Assembly (NCBI GenBank): GCA_014529385.2
Contig: CM043959.1
Coordinates: 88,885,529 to 88,949,528 of the forward strand
From: Adiantum capillus-veneris
Lineage: Eukaryota; Streptophyta; Polypodiopsida; Polypodiales; Pteridaceae
Reading direction: 5' to 3'
DNA length: 64,000 bases
Positions 37,660-48,203 of the stretch are shown here, piece by piece. The translations under genes were made by a program, and so were the position numbers. The notes beneath the pieces are model-generated. The model worked only from the letters and a program-made list of their open reading frames with translations. It was not told where the DNA came from and ran no database searches. Within the stretch, counting starts at the first letter, position 1. Every line of letters starts with the position of its first letter.

Positions 37660-39220
37660 ATCACACATTAAAACTAGGTCCCTCACTTGTCCAAGCTATG
37701 CTCTAATACAATAAAGGGCTTTTGGTTTCAAGATGCACCACTTTCCCAACCTTGATTCCATTAAAGAAGCTAGCTCTACTTAGACATTTAATAGCAAGGT
37801 CTTGCAGCAGTTCAGATTGAACATTTTCCATGGCAGCTAGGTCCACCACTTATCTAATCTATGCTCTAATAGAGTAAGGGGGTTTTGGTTTCAAGATCCA
37901 CCACTTGTCCAAACTTGATTTGGGAAGCAAGGTCCTATAATAGTTTGCTTTGGACATTCACCATTACAACTAAGTCCACCACTTCTCCAGCTATGTTCTA
38001 ATACACTAAGGAGGTTTTGGTTTCAAGGAGAACCACTTGTACGACTCTGTTTTTGGAAGTAAGGTCTTTACATAGTTCACCTTGGACCTTGGACATTGGA
38101 TACTACAACTAAGCCCACCACTTGTCCAAGATATCCTCTATATATAGCCAAAGGGTTTGGGTTTCAAGATTCACCACTTTTCCAACCTTTCTTCCATTAA
38201 AGAAAGGAGGGGCTTTATAACTAGGTCCACCACTTGTCCAAGCTATGCTCTGATATAGAAAGGGGATTTTGGTTTCAAGGTCCACCACGTGTTCAACTTT
38301 GCAAGACTCAAGGGATACTTGGACATTGGAAAGCATAGTCCTATAGTAGTTGATAGGTGGCAGTGGGTATTACAACTAGGTCCAACCTATGCTCTCATAT
38401 AGCAAAGAGGCTTTGCTTTCAAGGTCCACCACTTGTCCAACCTTGCTTCCATTAAAGAAATGAGGGGCTACGTAAACATTGGCAAGCAAGGTAGCAAGGT
38501 CCTAAGGTGTTTCACCTTGGATATTGGGCATTATAACTAGGTCCACCACTTGTCCAAGCTATGCTCTGATAAAGAAAGGGGATTTTCGTTTCAAGGTCCA
38601 CCATGTGTTCAACCTTTCTAATATAGAAAGGGGATTTTCGTTTCAAGGTCCACCACGTGTTCAACCTTGAAAGACTCAAGGGATACTTGGACATTGGAAA
38701 GCATAGTCCTATAGTAGTTGATAGGTGGCAGTGGGTATTAAAACTAGGTCCAACCTATGCTCTTATATAGCAAAGAGGCTTTGGTTTCAAGGTCCACCAC
38801 TTGTCCAACCTTACTTCCATTAAAGAAATGAGGGGCTACGTAAACATTGGCAAGCAAGGTAGCAAAGTCCTAAGGTATTTCACCTTGGATATTGGGCATT
38901 ATAACTAGGTCCACCACTTGTCCAAGCTATGCTCTGATATAGAAAGGGGATTTTTGTTTCAAGGTCCACCACGTGTTCAACCTTGAAAGACTCAAGGGAA
39001 AGACTCAAGGGATACTTGGACATTGGAAAGCATAGTCCTATAGTAGTTGATAGGTGGCAGTGGGTATTACAACTAGGTCCACCACTTGTCCAACCTATGC
39101 TCTCATATAGCAAAGAGGCTTTGGTTTCAAGGTCCACCACTTGTCCAACCTTGCTTCCATTAATATAGCAAGGAGGATTTGGTCTCAAGGTTCACCACTT
39201 GTCCAACCTATGCAAACCTT
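37660..39220 (-). repeat. Motif array B2 with a ~340-bp local tandem
   Basis: GGTCCACCACTTGTCCAA copies continue in the B orientation up to about 39215, less than 100 bases before the first coding exon of the rightward unit. A block containing ACTCAAGGGATACTTGGACATTGG recurs at about 38305, 38668 and 39001. Confidence 0.85.
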
Positions 39221-39302
39221 TTTCATGTTGTAGCATGATTTTTGGTTTGAAGAGTATTTTATTATAACTATGGATTTAACAATGTAATCTTTTTACTTAT
39301 AG

Positions 39303-40179
39303 GATGGACTTCGAATCTGGGGAGAAAGTACATATGATACTTGACAATGAAATCGTTGGTATTGGTTGTGTGTGTAGAACAGATCCAGATTCCACTTGTG
39401 GTGGTACAAAGATAGGGCTGGGAAATGTCTCCATACTAGTGGAGGAATGCTTGAAGGATGTGGTCCTACCTTTTCCTACAATGGATACTTCATCTCTCCA
39501 AGGCTCATTATGGAGTGCTGTTCGATGGTCAAAGCTTCTTTTGCAATCTTTTGTATTAAATGGTAACTTAATTGATCCACACGAAAGCTACAATGGTGAT
39601 GAAGAACATGATCATTCTGATCCTCTAGTTACAGATGCAATACCTATGACAAGCCCAGAATTTGAAGCAATGATTCGAGAGTCTTGGAGAAATCAGAGGG
39701 TCCTTTTAAAAGATGACACAATGATGCAAACCATGAATGAAGGGACCATCTTATATGTATTTCCACATGATTATGTCAACTTTCAGGAACTTGGTCCTGA
39801 TTGTGTGGGTGTGGGTGTTGAAAGAGAAAATGCAAGCATTGATGATGTGGTTGAAGTGGGTAGCATCACTTTGCTAAAGTGGCCCAGCAAGTAGACAACA
39901 ATGTTGAATGGGAGCCCATTACAACGCCTTGTTCCTGTTGATGGCATGCATGCTACATATGAGGATGTATCCAACGATGGCAATGTTGGAAAAAAACTTG
40001 ATGGGAGTAATGTTGTCCAGTTGTCAAGGAAGAGACGATACACTTTCATGAACAGGACTCAAAAATCAAAAGCAGTACCAGCTTCGACTTTTTACCTTTC
40101 AAACAATCAATTCAAAGGGTATCATGCATTGATTGTTGTGCACAAAAATGCTGCCAATTTGCAGATCGTGATATGGTGA
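39303..40179 (+). pseudogene. N-terminal part of candidate transposase (DUF8039-like start)
   Basis: Acceptor TTTTTACTTATAG is followed by ATG 39304. The first ~75 residues (GEKVHMIL, CRTDPDSTCGGTKIG, LWSAVRWSKLLL) look like the small domain catalogued as DUF8039 in plant transposon-associated proteins; this naming is from memory of its pattern. The frame meets a TAG at 39892-39894 and then continues open in the same frame to 40179, with a basic stretch KRRYTFMNRTQKSK. Around 40125-40150 the reading must shift to the frame of the next segment, where CIDCCAQKCCQFADRDM gives a cysteine cluster directly before MVTRLRQQFWG. So one in-frame stop and one frameshift lie in this part. No convincing intron explains either. 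Confidence 0.6.
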
Positions 40180-42530
40180 CAAGGTTACGACAACAATTTT
40201 GGGGAGAGTCTCAAAAATCACGCACTAATTATGTTTATGATGTTCTTTCTATATGTTATCAGAAAGATGAGAAGTCACGATACCAATTCAGGCTAAATGG
40301 CTCTATTGTTTGTTGTAGAGCATGGTATGAGGTACATGGAATACCAAAGACATCATTTTATCGATACAAGGAGAACTTTGAAAATGGTGTGCGCCAATAT
40401 GTACATGGGAACACATGTACATTGAGAAGGGGACTTCAACATACTAGTTTAGCAAGAGCACTACTAAATGAGTTTGTGGAAAACAACTCTGAGAAGATGC
40501 CACATAGAAGTAGAACACTGCTAGATGGCTCAAGAGAGACTCAATTGGTGATTCCATCAACATACAAACAAGTGGATATTTTATGTGAAATCAACACGAC
40601 ACTTGACCAAATAGGCTATGAGAAGAAGCTATCCCAATGTTCTTTTGGTAGAATTTGGAACAAAGAGTACCCACATGTCACTTTAACAAAGACGAGTGAG
40701 TTCTCTAAGTGCAATATTTGTAGCTCAATCAAGGCAAGGTTAGAAGCTAAACCTTCTCTTGAAGAGAGAGCTCTTCTCTTGAGGGAGAGAGAAGTTCACA
40801 TGGCACAACAAAAGAGTTGCAGAAGCCTATATTATGCATGGCGCACGTATTCAGAAACTCAACCACAAAAATATGTATGCATAATCCATGATAAGATGGA
40901 TCAAAAGAAGACTGCCATTCCTAGATTACGCATTGTTCCCAAGGGTGTGGATTCAGGATATAATCTGCAGGTGGCATTGATTGGCATGATCACTCATGGA
41001 CATGGAGAAGGTCATTACGGACACTTTGTCTTGAATGGTTTGTGGCCAGCTGATCCAAATCTTACAATTGGCTCAATTGCTAATTGTTTACATAACCTCG
41101 AGAGGATAGATAAGCATCCTCTTGGTGATCTAGTAACAAATGGACTTCCAAGGAGCAATATTTCACTACTACATGCTTTGAACTCAAGGGATGCTTTGGA
41201 CTACCATAACTTGAGTGATGGAAAAGAGCCCATTGTGCAGTCGTCAAAAATTGCAGAAGAGGAATTGGGGTAAACATTTCGCAGATTGCCAGAGAACTTG
41301 TTGTTACAATTGGATAATTGTGCAGGGGAAAACAAAAATCGATACTTATTTGCCTATTTGTCAATGCTTGTTGCAAGGGGTTTTTTCAAAACCATCCAGC
41401 TGGGATTTTTAATGGTTGGGCATACACATGAGGACATAGACGCCATGTTTAGTAGGTTTTCAGAGAAGTTGAGAGTTACACAAACCTATACTTTGCCACA
41501 TTTGATGGATACATTACGAAACAGCTCATCTTCATCTCCAGCTCCATTTTTTCTCACAAAGATCCCCGATTTCAAGCAATATTGTGATGGCTATCTTTGT
41601 GATGGACAAGACATACTTGTTGGACATTCCAAACCGCTTCAGTTCAGGTTCTTTATGCAGGATGAGACACCAATGATGCAATATAAGGCACATGTAGGTG
41701 TATCAAGTTGGAGTGGAAGTATTCGCCTTTGGAAAACAGACACAGAAGGCAAGCCAATGTTACCACATGGAGATCCACCTCTAGTACAAATGGCGGAGTA
41801 TGTCAAGGCCCACAAAGAAGTCATTTTGGGGCTAAAGAACTATATAAAATTTTGGAAAAATTTAGGGAATGGTTCAAGTATTCCGCGATATTATAGACCC
41901 GTGATAGATTATTGGAGTAAGGTAATTGAAGAGATTGGAAAAGCAATCATATCAGAGGGAGTCTTGTATGAAATGTTTTGGCCAAAAACTCAAGAATATT
42001 CTCACCTACAAAGCACTACAATGAATTTGCAACAAGGAGCAGAAAGATTCCTAGGCCTTGAAGAGTTGAACGATCATTTTTGTGGGCCTCAACGAGATAG
42101 GCCAAGGGAAGAGTTTGACCCTATGTCTGATGTGCACCAAGGTGACTTTCTTATGCTTGTTCCGAGTGACACAGAAATCTATCCAGTGTGGCTTGCAATG
42201 GCTTTATCTGACATTGATAATGAGCCTACATCACCAAACTACAGAAAACTCTTGATTCAATATTGGGCACCTTGCGCGAGAAAAAGTGGGATGACAGATA
42301 CTCAAGCTTACAGTAATTGTTGGAAGGGTTATTGGGCTGTCAACTATAAGGACCCACAAGTGTGGGAAACTATAGATGCAATTGTTTGGTCCTGGAGACC
42401 CAACAAAGAAGGACCATTTTCTAGAATAAAGATTCCAGAAAGACATGCTCTAAAAGCCAAAGAAGGCCTCACTCGTGCACATCAGCCACACTTGGATCAA
42501 AGTTCAGATATGGTATCAAATGTGGAGTAG
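40147..42530 (+). pseudogene. DUF7869-like candidate DDE-type transposase, interrupted by one stop
   Basis: The segment is open in one frame except for TAA at 41271-41273, so about 785 codons. Key sites are IIHDKMDQKKTAIPRL near 40890-40935, LLQLDNCAGENKNRYL near 41300-41345 and FLMVGHTHEDIDAMFSRF near 41410-41460. Three spaced acidic positions of this type (MDQ-K, DNC-GENKN, VGH-T-x-x-x-D) define the DUF7869 family, which is widespread in animals and plants and has an RNase-H-like look. KCNICSS lies before the core. The gene ends ~275 bases from the right terminal repeat, as a transposase gene often does. It is the only candidate in the element for moving it. The stop appears to be a later point mutation (CAA to TAA would restore sense), so this copy is probably dead. 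Confidence 0.7.
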
Positions 42531-42806
42531 AATTATGTGGAGCTTCTATTGTGACTATACTAGTCAATTTGTAAACAAAATCTTTTTTGTATCTTCCTTT
42601 GATTTATGTAATTTATAGTTATTATTCAAATCCATGTGTTGTACATCCTCTTGACTTTTGGTGTTTATCAACACCACAATCCTATGAGATTTTCACTTTA
42701 TTTACGAGCCACACACCTCAATTTTTCCCACTTTAAGTGGAAAATTCCCAAATTACATGAATTCGGTCGATTTGGAGATTCCCATAATGTGAGATTTTTA
42801 CCAAAA
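42531..42806. other. Subterminal region of the right end
   Basis: 3' untranslated and subterminal DNA. At 42728-42765 it carries CCCACTTTAAGTGGAAAATTCCC, which resembles AAAGTGGGAAAATCCC just inside the left end (13203-13219). This might be a transposase binding site. Confidence 0.45.
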
Positions 42807-42822
42807 TACCTAATATGGTCTT
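42807..42822 (-). repeat. Right terminal inverted repeat
   Basis: TACCTAATATGGTCTT, exact inverse of 13189-13204. Confidence 0.93.
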
Positions 42823-42827
42823 TGAGT
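42823..42827. other. Target site duplication TGAGT (right)
   Basis: Same five bases as 13184-13188; the LTR sequence resumes with AGCTATGC directly after it. Confidence 0.85.
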
Positions 42828-43368
42828 AGCTATGCATAGCTTATGTCGCTAAGATTCTAATGACTACTTTCACACAAAAAACAGACATCATTTGATATAC
42901 TTATAGCCGCAATTAGATCGTAGATGCGTTAGCGCTTTTGCTCCACTTCACAAGGAATGCTTGGCATTGTCGCGTAGCTCTTGCCGAGGCTTGTATGATG
43001 GTGAAGTCGGTTCTACAATGTGATGAACGAGCCGGGTGTAGCATGAGGATGAAGCTCACGCTCACTCCCTTTCTCTCTCACACACAGTAGATGGCAATGT
43101 TAAACTTATGTTTAAGTTGTTACAAAAGTGACCTAGGTACCTTATATACTAAGACTACCTTAAGTTAACCAAAATTAGACTTTGAGGGGTCAAATGGCTT
43201 GGTATTTACAATCTGGAAGTGCCATTGCACCCCAACTTCTACAACTAGACTACCTACTTATTACAATTGATGTTTCTAACCATAATACACAAAACTTCAT
43301 AACTCTCAGAGAATAAGGCTTTGATACAGAAATTGAGTTATGTCGTGCTATTGACGTAGCGGCCAACA
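42828..43368 (-). repeat. 5' LTR, second piece
   Basis: Matches 8592-9123 of the intact LTR and ends GGCCAACA. The retrotransposon's own target duplication ATGCT follows at 43369-43373. Confidence 0.93.
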
Positions 43369-44164
43369 ATGCTTAAGAACATAATACCCAATGTGGTTGC
43401 CAATCTACATGATGCCTACTCATGAATGTTTTATTCTTTCAAAATACTAAAGTGCAAAAGGTAAAGTTAATTAACACTAGCTTCTCAAAGTGAAGTGCAA
43501 TTTTTAGCTCAAGTAGGTTGCATGTGTGTGTAACTAGACAATTTTTGCAATTTCATCCCATGGGAATCTCAAGGCAATTTGTTGAGAATTCAACTTTCAT
43601 GTTGTTATGCTGCCAAAATATTGACGACTAACGAACGCATATATTGAATTGTTCAAATTGTGTACAATTGCTTGATTATGCTTTTAGATGCTTGATGGAG
43701 TGTGCATGAGCGCATGTTAATTTTTCTCATAGACGGTTTGGTGCTTGACAACAAATTGCACTTGAATGTGTGTAATGATGAATTTTAATGCACTAACACC
43801 TTTTAGATTCGCACAACAAGAGTAGATTTAGATTCGCACAACAAGAGTAGATTGGCCTTGAAGGTCATAGAAGCACTAATGGATCATTTCAAAGGCTAGC
43901 TTAATTGACGACCTATTTTTCAATCTATTTTGGAAGCCATTTGACTAATTTTTGGCAATTTTGAGTTTTCTTTTGTTTTTGCAAATTAAATCTTTTCATG
44001 GAATTAAAAAAGAAAAGCTTTCTGACCCCCCTCCCCTATCTCCACGTTCCGCTACATTGAACCTGTTTGTATCATTAACCACCGTGCATTTGTACCTCTT
44101 TGCTCATCTACTTTAGTTCTTTCCTAGTGAGCCTCTTCACACACTCCACAAAAAAAGAAAGTTA
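43369..44164. other. Spacer between two mobile elements
   Basis: AT-rich, with no gene seen. It contains a 33-base match (43498-43530) to 7258-7290, and a 25-base local duplication at 43806-43855 (TAGATTCGCACAACAAGAG). Confidence 0.5.
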
Positions 44165-46178
44165 ACACACGCACGCGTGCACACACACACATGTTTACCT
44201 ATACACTAGTTTGATTATATATATAGAAAAAAAAAAGCATGTATTTTTTTACACAAATCCCTTGTGGAAATACTTTTTGGAAAAGGAATTAGTTGAAAAA
44301 TGGGGGGTTAACCTTCTTCCTCCCAAACACCACATGGGAACCCACCCCTTGGGGGATTTTTTGAGGTAGCTACTCTCGTTACCTTATACCTCACGCCCGC
44401 TAGCACTGTCTGTCTCACTTAACTACACTGTCTGTCTCACTTAACTACACTGTAGTGCGTATGATACCCCTTGCACGGGGTCTCTCTCCCCCTCAACTCC
44501 CCGTATGTAAGCAGGAGTGGCCATAGAGGCAGCTTAGGAAGCAATAGTTACTGAGTACTTGATCGTGGGCGTCTTCACCTTGAACTTTCCCGGAGGCGCT
44601 ATATAAGGTGAGGGTGTTCTGGCCCCTCACATAGTCTATGAGTTTATTTTCCTCTACGTGTGTTTTTCAAGGAGAGGTGTGAGGTCTTTTTTGATACTAA
44701 GTAGCTATGGAAGTTGTTAAGCTACCATCTCAGGTTGGTACTCACCTTGATACCTTGATGAGATGCGTTTTTTTTGCTAAAACGGGCAGTTACCAACCTA
44801 GTTTTTTTTACTTTTTGATTTTTTTGAGACTGCATAAGTAGGCAATTAAAGATGGCTTCAAATACATTGATGATCATACTGAGTACTGTTTGGTTTTTTT
44901 GCCATTGTAGGGGAATCAGTTTCTGCCTTTTTTAGCTTGTACAGTGCCTGTAAATCATTTTTTGATAATTATTTTTGATGAATCATATAAGTGGTGCTTG
45001 ATGTGGCAATATTTGGACAAGAAAATGGGGGATCTTATACGAGATAATGTCATTTGTCTGCCCTAGTATCGGGGCTATTCTTCACTTTATCAAATACATG
45101 GAAATTTTTGCATACTACTCGTAGTGTGAAGGGGCTTTGTTTCTTTTGAGCAAAAGGTTGGGTTTCTTTTAGCTTGAACAATGCTTGTAACTCATTTTAG
45201 ATGGTATGGTAACCAATGCACAACCAATATAGTGGTGCTTTAATGTGGCGGACATTGAAAAATGGGGGACCTTATACTTGATACTGCCATTTTTTTTGCC
45301 TTGATTCGGGGCTACTGAGATTTTGTATCAGATGCATGGAAATTTTTTCATACTACTGCGTAGTGTAAAGGGGTTTTACCTCCCTCATGCCACAGTTGGG
45401 ATTGCTACACTTACAAAGGATCCCGCATTGTAAGTTATATCACATATAGTTGACAGCACTGGTAACATATATGGGTTTTTTCTCCTTACTCATCTTCTTA
45501 ACTTGGGCTACACTTACAAAGGATCCCGCATAGTAAGTTATATCGCATGAAGTTGACAGCACTAGTAACATATAGGGTTTTTTCTCCTTACTAATCTTCT
45601 TAAGTTGGGCTCTTTTAGTGCGTTTTTTTCATACAAACTTTGGTAGGATGACAGTTGTAAATGAATATGAGATTGTTGATTCGGCTTGACAAAAGCCGAG
45701 AGGTTTTTTTGGAAGGTATCTAGAGTTGGTATTGAGAAACACTTTATGGCTTCATAATAATTAGTTAAGCTAGTGAAATCGGAGCTCGACAAAATTGGTA
45801 AAGATGTTCTAGTATTGGTACATATCTCAAGTTGAATTGGACTCTTGGATCAAAAGGGGTAATGGCATTTTGATGAAAATGATATATATGTTAAATATCT
45901 ATTTAAAGGTCTTTTAAAACATTGGGCTATAAAGAAACCATACAATTACTGACATTTAAGGAGATAAATAAACTGTTTTTTCTAAAATGAACTAAAAGAC
46001 ATGAACATTTTTTGACATTGGTTTGAAGTTAAAAAGGGTTGTAAGTTGGACATCGATAATAACTGATATAGTCCATTGACACGTAATACACATCCAAGGA
46101 TAAGAATCTGTTCTCTTGTTTGGATGAATGCAGGTGAGGACTTTATCCTTTCTTGGAAATTTTTTTGGGCTTAAAGCT
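44165..46178 (+). repeat. Left ~2-kb direct repeat
   Basis: It begins in a CA run and contains the landmark phrases GAGGTAGCTACTCTC, GTCTTCACCTTGAACTTTC and AAACGGGCAGTTACCAAC, then ends GGGCTTAAAGCT. Inside it are diverged tandem pieces: CTTACAAAGGATCCCGCA twice at ~45410 and ~45510, and AAAATGGGGGA...CTTATAC twice. A 22-base duplication (TCTGTCTCACTTAACTACACTG, 44405-44449) is absent from the right copy. Confidence 0.9.
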
Positions 46179-46807
46179 ATTGTCATTCAGATAGTATACG
46201 TGCTCTTACCACTTGAAAAGTAATTATTATATCATTGTATACTAGAATGAGGCTTTATTCTCATATGCCATGTACAAAGATAATTCTAAGACTGAGTTGT
46301 TTTTGTACTAATTTTTACCTTTTCTATGAAGCCAGCTATCTTTTGAATGTCAAAATTCAATTTAGTCTTATTATATAAGTTAAAACAGCTACACACACGT
46401 CCTATACAAAAGGTTTTTTTAATTTTTTGGAAAAAATCGAGACGCTGGCTCTAGAGACTATTCTGAATCTTGGTTCTATACTTGGACCCACTGCCTTTAA
46501 TTCCTTGATTGGTTGGCTGGTGTTAGGTGGTCCTACATAGGCTAAGATTCTGTTTTCCTGCTCACGACTTTCATGGTCTCTGACCTTGCCGATTTAAGGA
46601 TGGCAGGCCCAGATTACTGGACTAATCGTATATATACTTTCTTTCAGGATCACAAACACTTTAAGTTGACAGCTAGCATAAGGGTAAACCACGACCAGAG
46701 AAACATACAAGGATTTTAGAACAAATTAGATTTTACCTAAAGGACCAGACTCCTAAAAATGCCCTAGCTGTTAGAACTAGACCTTTTTCGGCTAGACGGC
46801 CCAAACA

Positions 46808-47139
46808 TTGTATTACATACTACCACAAGTAATCCATGACTTACTAACTACTTTTTCTTATTGCAGATCCTTGCTCTCTCACAAGGCTTGGAACTATCTT
46901 CTGAACCCCTTTCTATGGCTACCTCTCTTGTCCTCAGATGTATTGGCAGTCTTGATGCTTCTCAATCAATATATGATTCAGCTCTATCTTCTGACAAAAA
47001 AATTTCTATCTTACACATGTTGTCCTTTAATGATTGGGTCAAGATTCTAGCTACCTTGGATAAGGACTCCAAAGATGGGGTGAATATGATTTCTCAGTAC
47101 ATAGCCCAATTGCCTATTCTTTCTTTACAATATCAGTAA
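46808..47139 (+). pseudogene. Decayed upstream frame of the RT element
   Basis: An open stretch (LALSQGLELSSEPL, SILHMLSFNDWVKIL) lies in the sense direction upstream of RT. Its remains can be followed in broken frames to about 48150. It may be the first ORF or the N-terminal part of the RT protein. I recognise no domain. The rest of 46179-48200 shows only fragments. Confidence 0.3.
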
Positions 47140-48203
47140 GAGCTTGCCTTATTTTCTTCTTTTGGAGCTGATCTATCTGCCTTTTTGAAAAAATTATGTG
47201 GGCTCAATCCATCTTTTATTAGTGCCCTTGTTGCCCCATCTATTCCTCAAACCGGTGGAATATTTACGACAGATATGAGAGCATCACTTGGGCTGTCAAG
47301 GAATTCCAAAACAATATGTGCTCCCTAAGTGACTCTAACCTTTTAGAAATGGTTCCCAAGGTATCCGAGGTTTTTCCTTTCCTCCTTGTCAGACAGATTG
47401 AAATTTAATCCTTTAGTGTGGATCATCAGCTTTGGGTTCTTCCTAACAAAGATTTTTTGGCAGCTATTCTTAGCGAGACTTAGGTTTATTTGGCTAACCT
47501 TCCAGCTGCCACTATTGAGGACTGTGGACTCAAAATTATGAAAGGTGGCCAATTCTTAGACAAATGAGAACTCATAAAATCCCCTTTCAACCTCAACCTG
47601 ATAGACCACTCCAAGTGCTCATCTAGTACAGGTCTATACATACGAACGAAAGGGAACATGGATTTTTCTACAAGTAATCCTAATTTCTACATAGAATCCA
47701 TTTGGAATGTCTTTTGACCTTATATTAGATGTGATTATACATTTCTAGATCCTAAAGCCTCATGTGAATCCAACATTATGTGGTTTGACCATGCTATTGG
47801 TTTATCCTCAATCATTTGGACCAGCTCTTTCTTGAAATAGTGGTGGAATTTCATTTTTCTCTCTTATGCTCTTGGCTTGGTGGCCAGGCCAAACAATTGG
47901 TTATTGCTCAAATTGCTTTCAAAATTTTGTGTGGGCTTATGCTTGATGTCCTCAAAGAATTGAAAGTTGATGAACGTGGACCTATCTAACTACCTATGCA
48001 AATTACAAGGGTGTTAAGATTATCACCAGTCTTCTTAAACCTTGTATTGATGATGATAGTTCCCCCTCATTGAAAAGACCCAACTCTCTTGCCACTACCA
48101 ATTCTTCACTTCATTCCTGACTCCCAGCTCTTCCTCTAATTTTACTAGAGAAAAATCTCGTAGCTTTACTAGGGGAAAATGAAGGAATACCCCCATCAGG
48201 CAC

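Larger units (their letters stand above)
13189..42822. mobile_element. 29.6-kb DNA transposon with cargo genes, inserted into an LTR
   Basis: Ends are perfect 16-bp inverted repeats AAGACCATATTAGGTA, flanked by TGAGT duplications. The two LTR pieces on either side join to one complete LTR, which proves an insertion. Inside are a rightward unit with a DUF7869-like candidate transposase (39303-42530) and a leftward unit with ParB-like, methylase-like, SET and two FCP1-like segments (29357 to 15860). A ~10-kb centre made largely of repeats lies between the two. A motif family fills most non-coding sequence and was seen only between about 13.46 and 39.22 kb. This copy is decayed in the candidate transposase, so it may no longer move by itself. 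I do not know a named superfamily that fits size, ends, duplication length and cargo together. Confidence 0.92.
8188..43368 (-). mobile_element. Protein-poor LTR retrotransposon, 5' LTR split by a 29.6-kb insertion
   Basis: TG...CA long terminal repeats of 936 bp (left) and ~947 bp (right, in two pieces) enclose a 3.7-kb internal part. The target duplication ATGCT is found at 8183-8187 and 43369-43373. A polypurine tract next to the left LTR and a primer site next to the right LTR give minus orientation. No gag or pol homology is visible, so this looks like a non-autonomous (LARD-like) element. By eye the two LTRs differ at roughly one base in ten, so the insertion is old. Confidence 0.93.

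Noticed and set aside
13440-39220. CRISPR-like look of a short repeated motif with intervening sequence
   Set aside because: The spacers are themselves repeated, spacing is irregular and orientation switches. The context is a eukaryotic transposon with spliced genes, and there are no cas genes.
39892-41273. Introns to explain the stops at 39892 and 41271
   Set aside because: The frame is the same before and after each stop, and no donor/acceptor pair of workable length surrounds them. Point mutations are simpler.
44732-44799. Possible hammerhead ribozyme in the direct repeat (stem AGGTTGGTA/TACCAACCT with TTGATGA and TAAAAC between)
   Set aside because: Penelope-like elements can carry hammerheads, but the core here lacks the CTGATGA and GAAA consensus, stem II does not pair, and unpaired bases separate stem I from the core in both copies.
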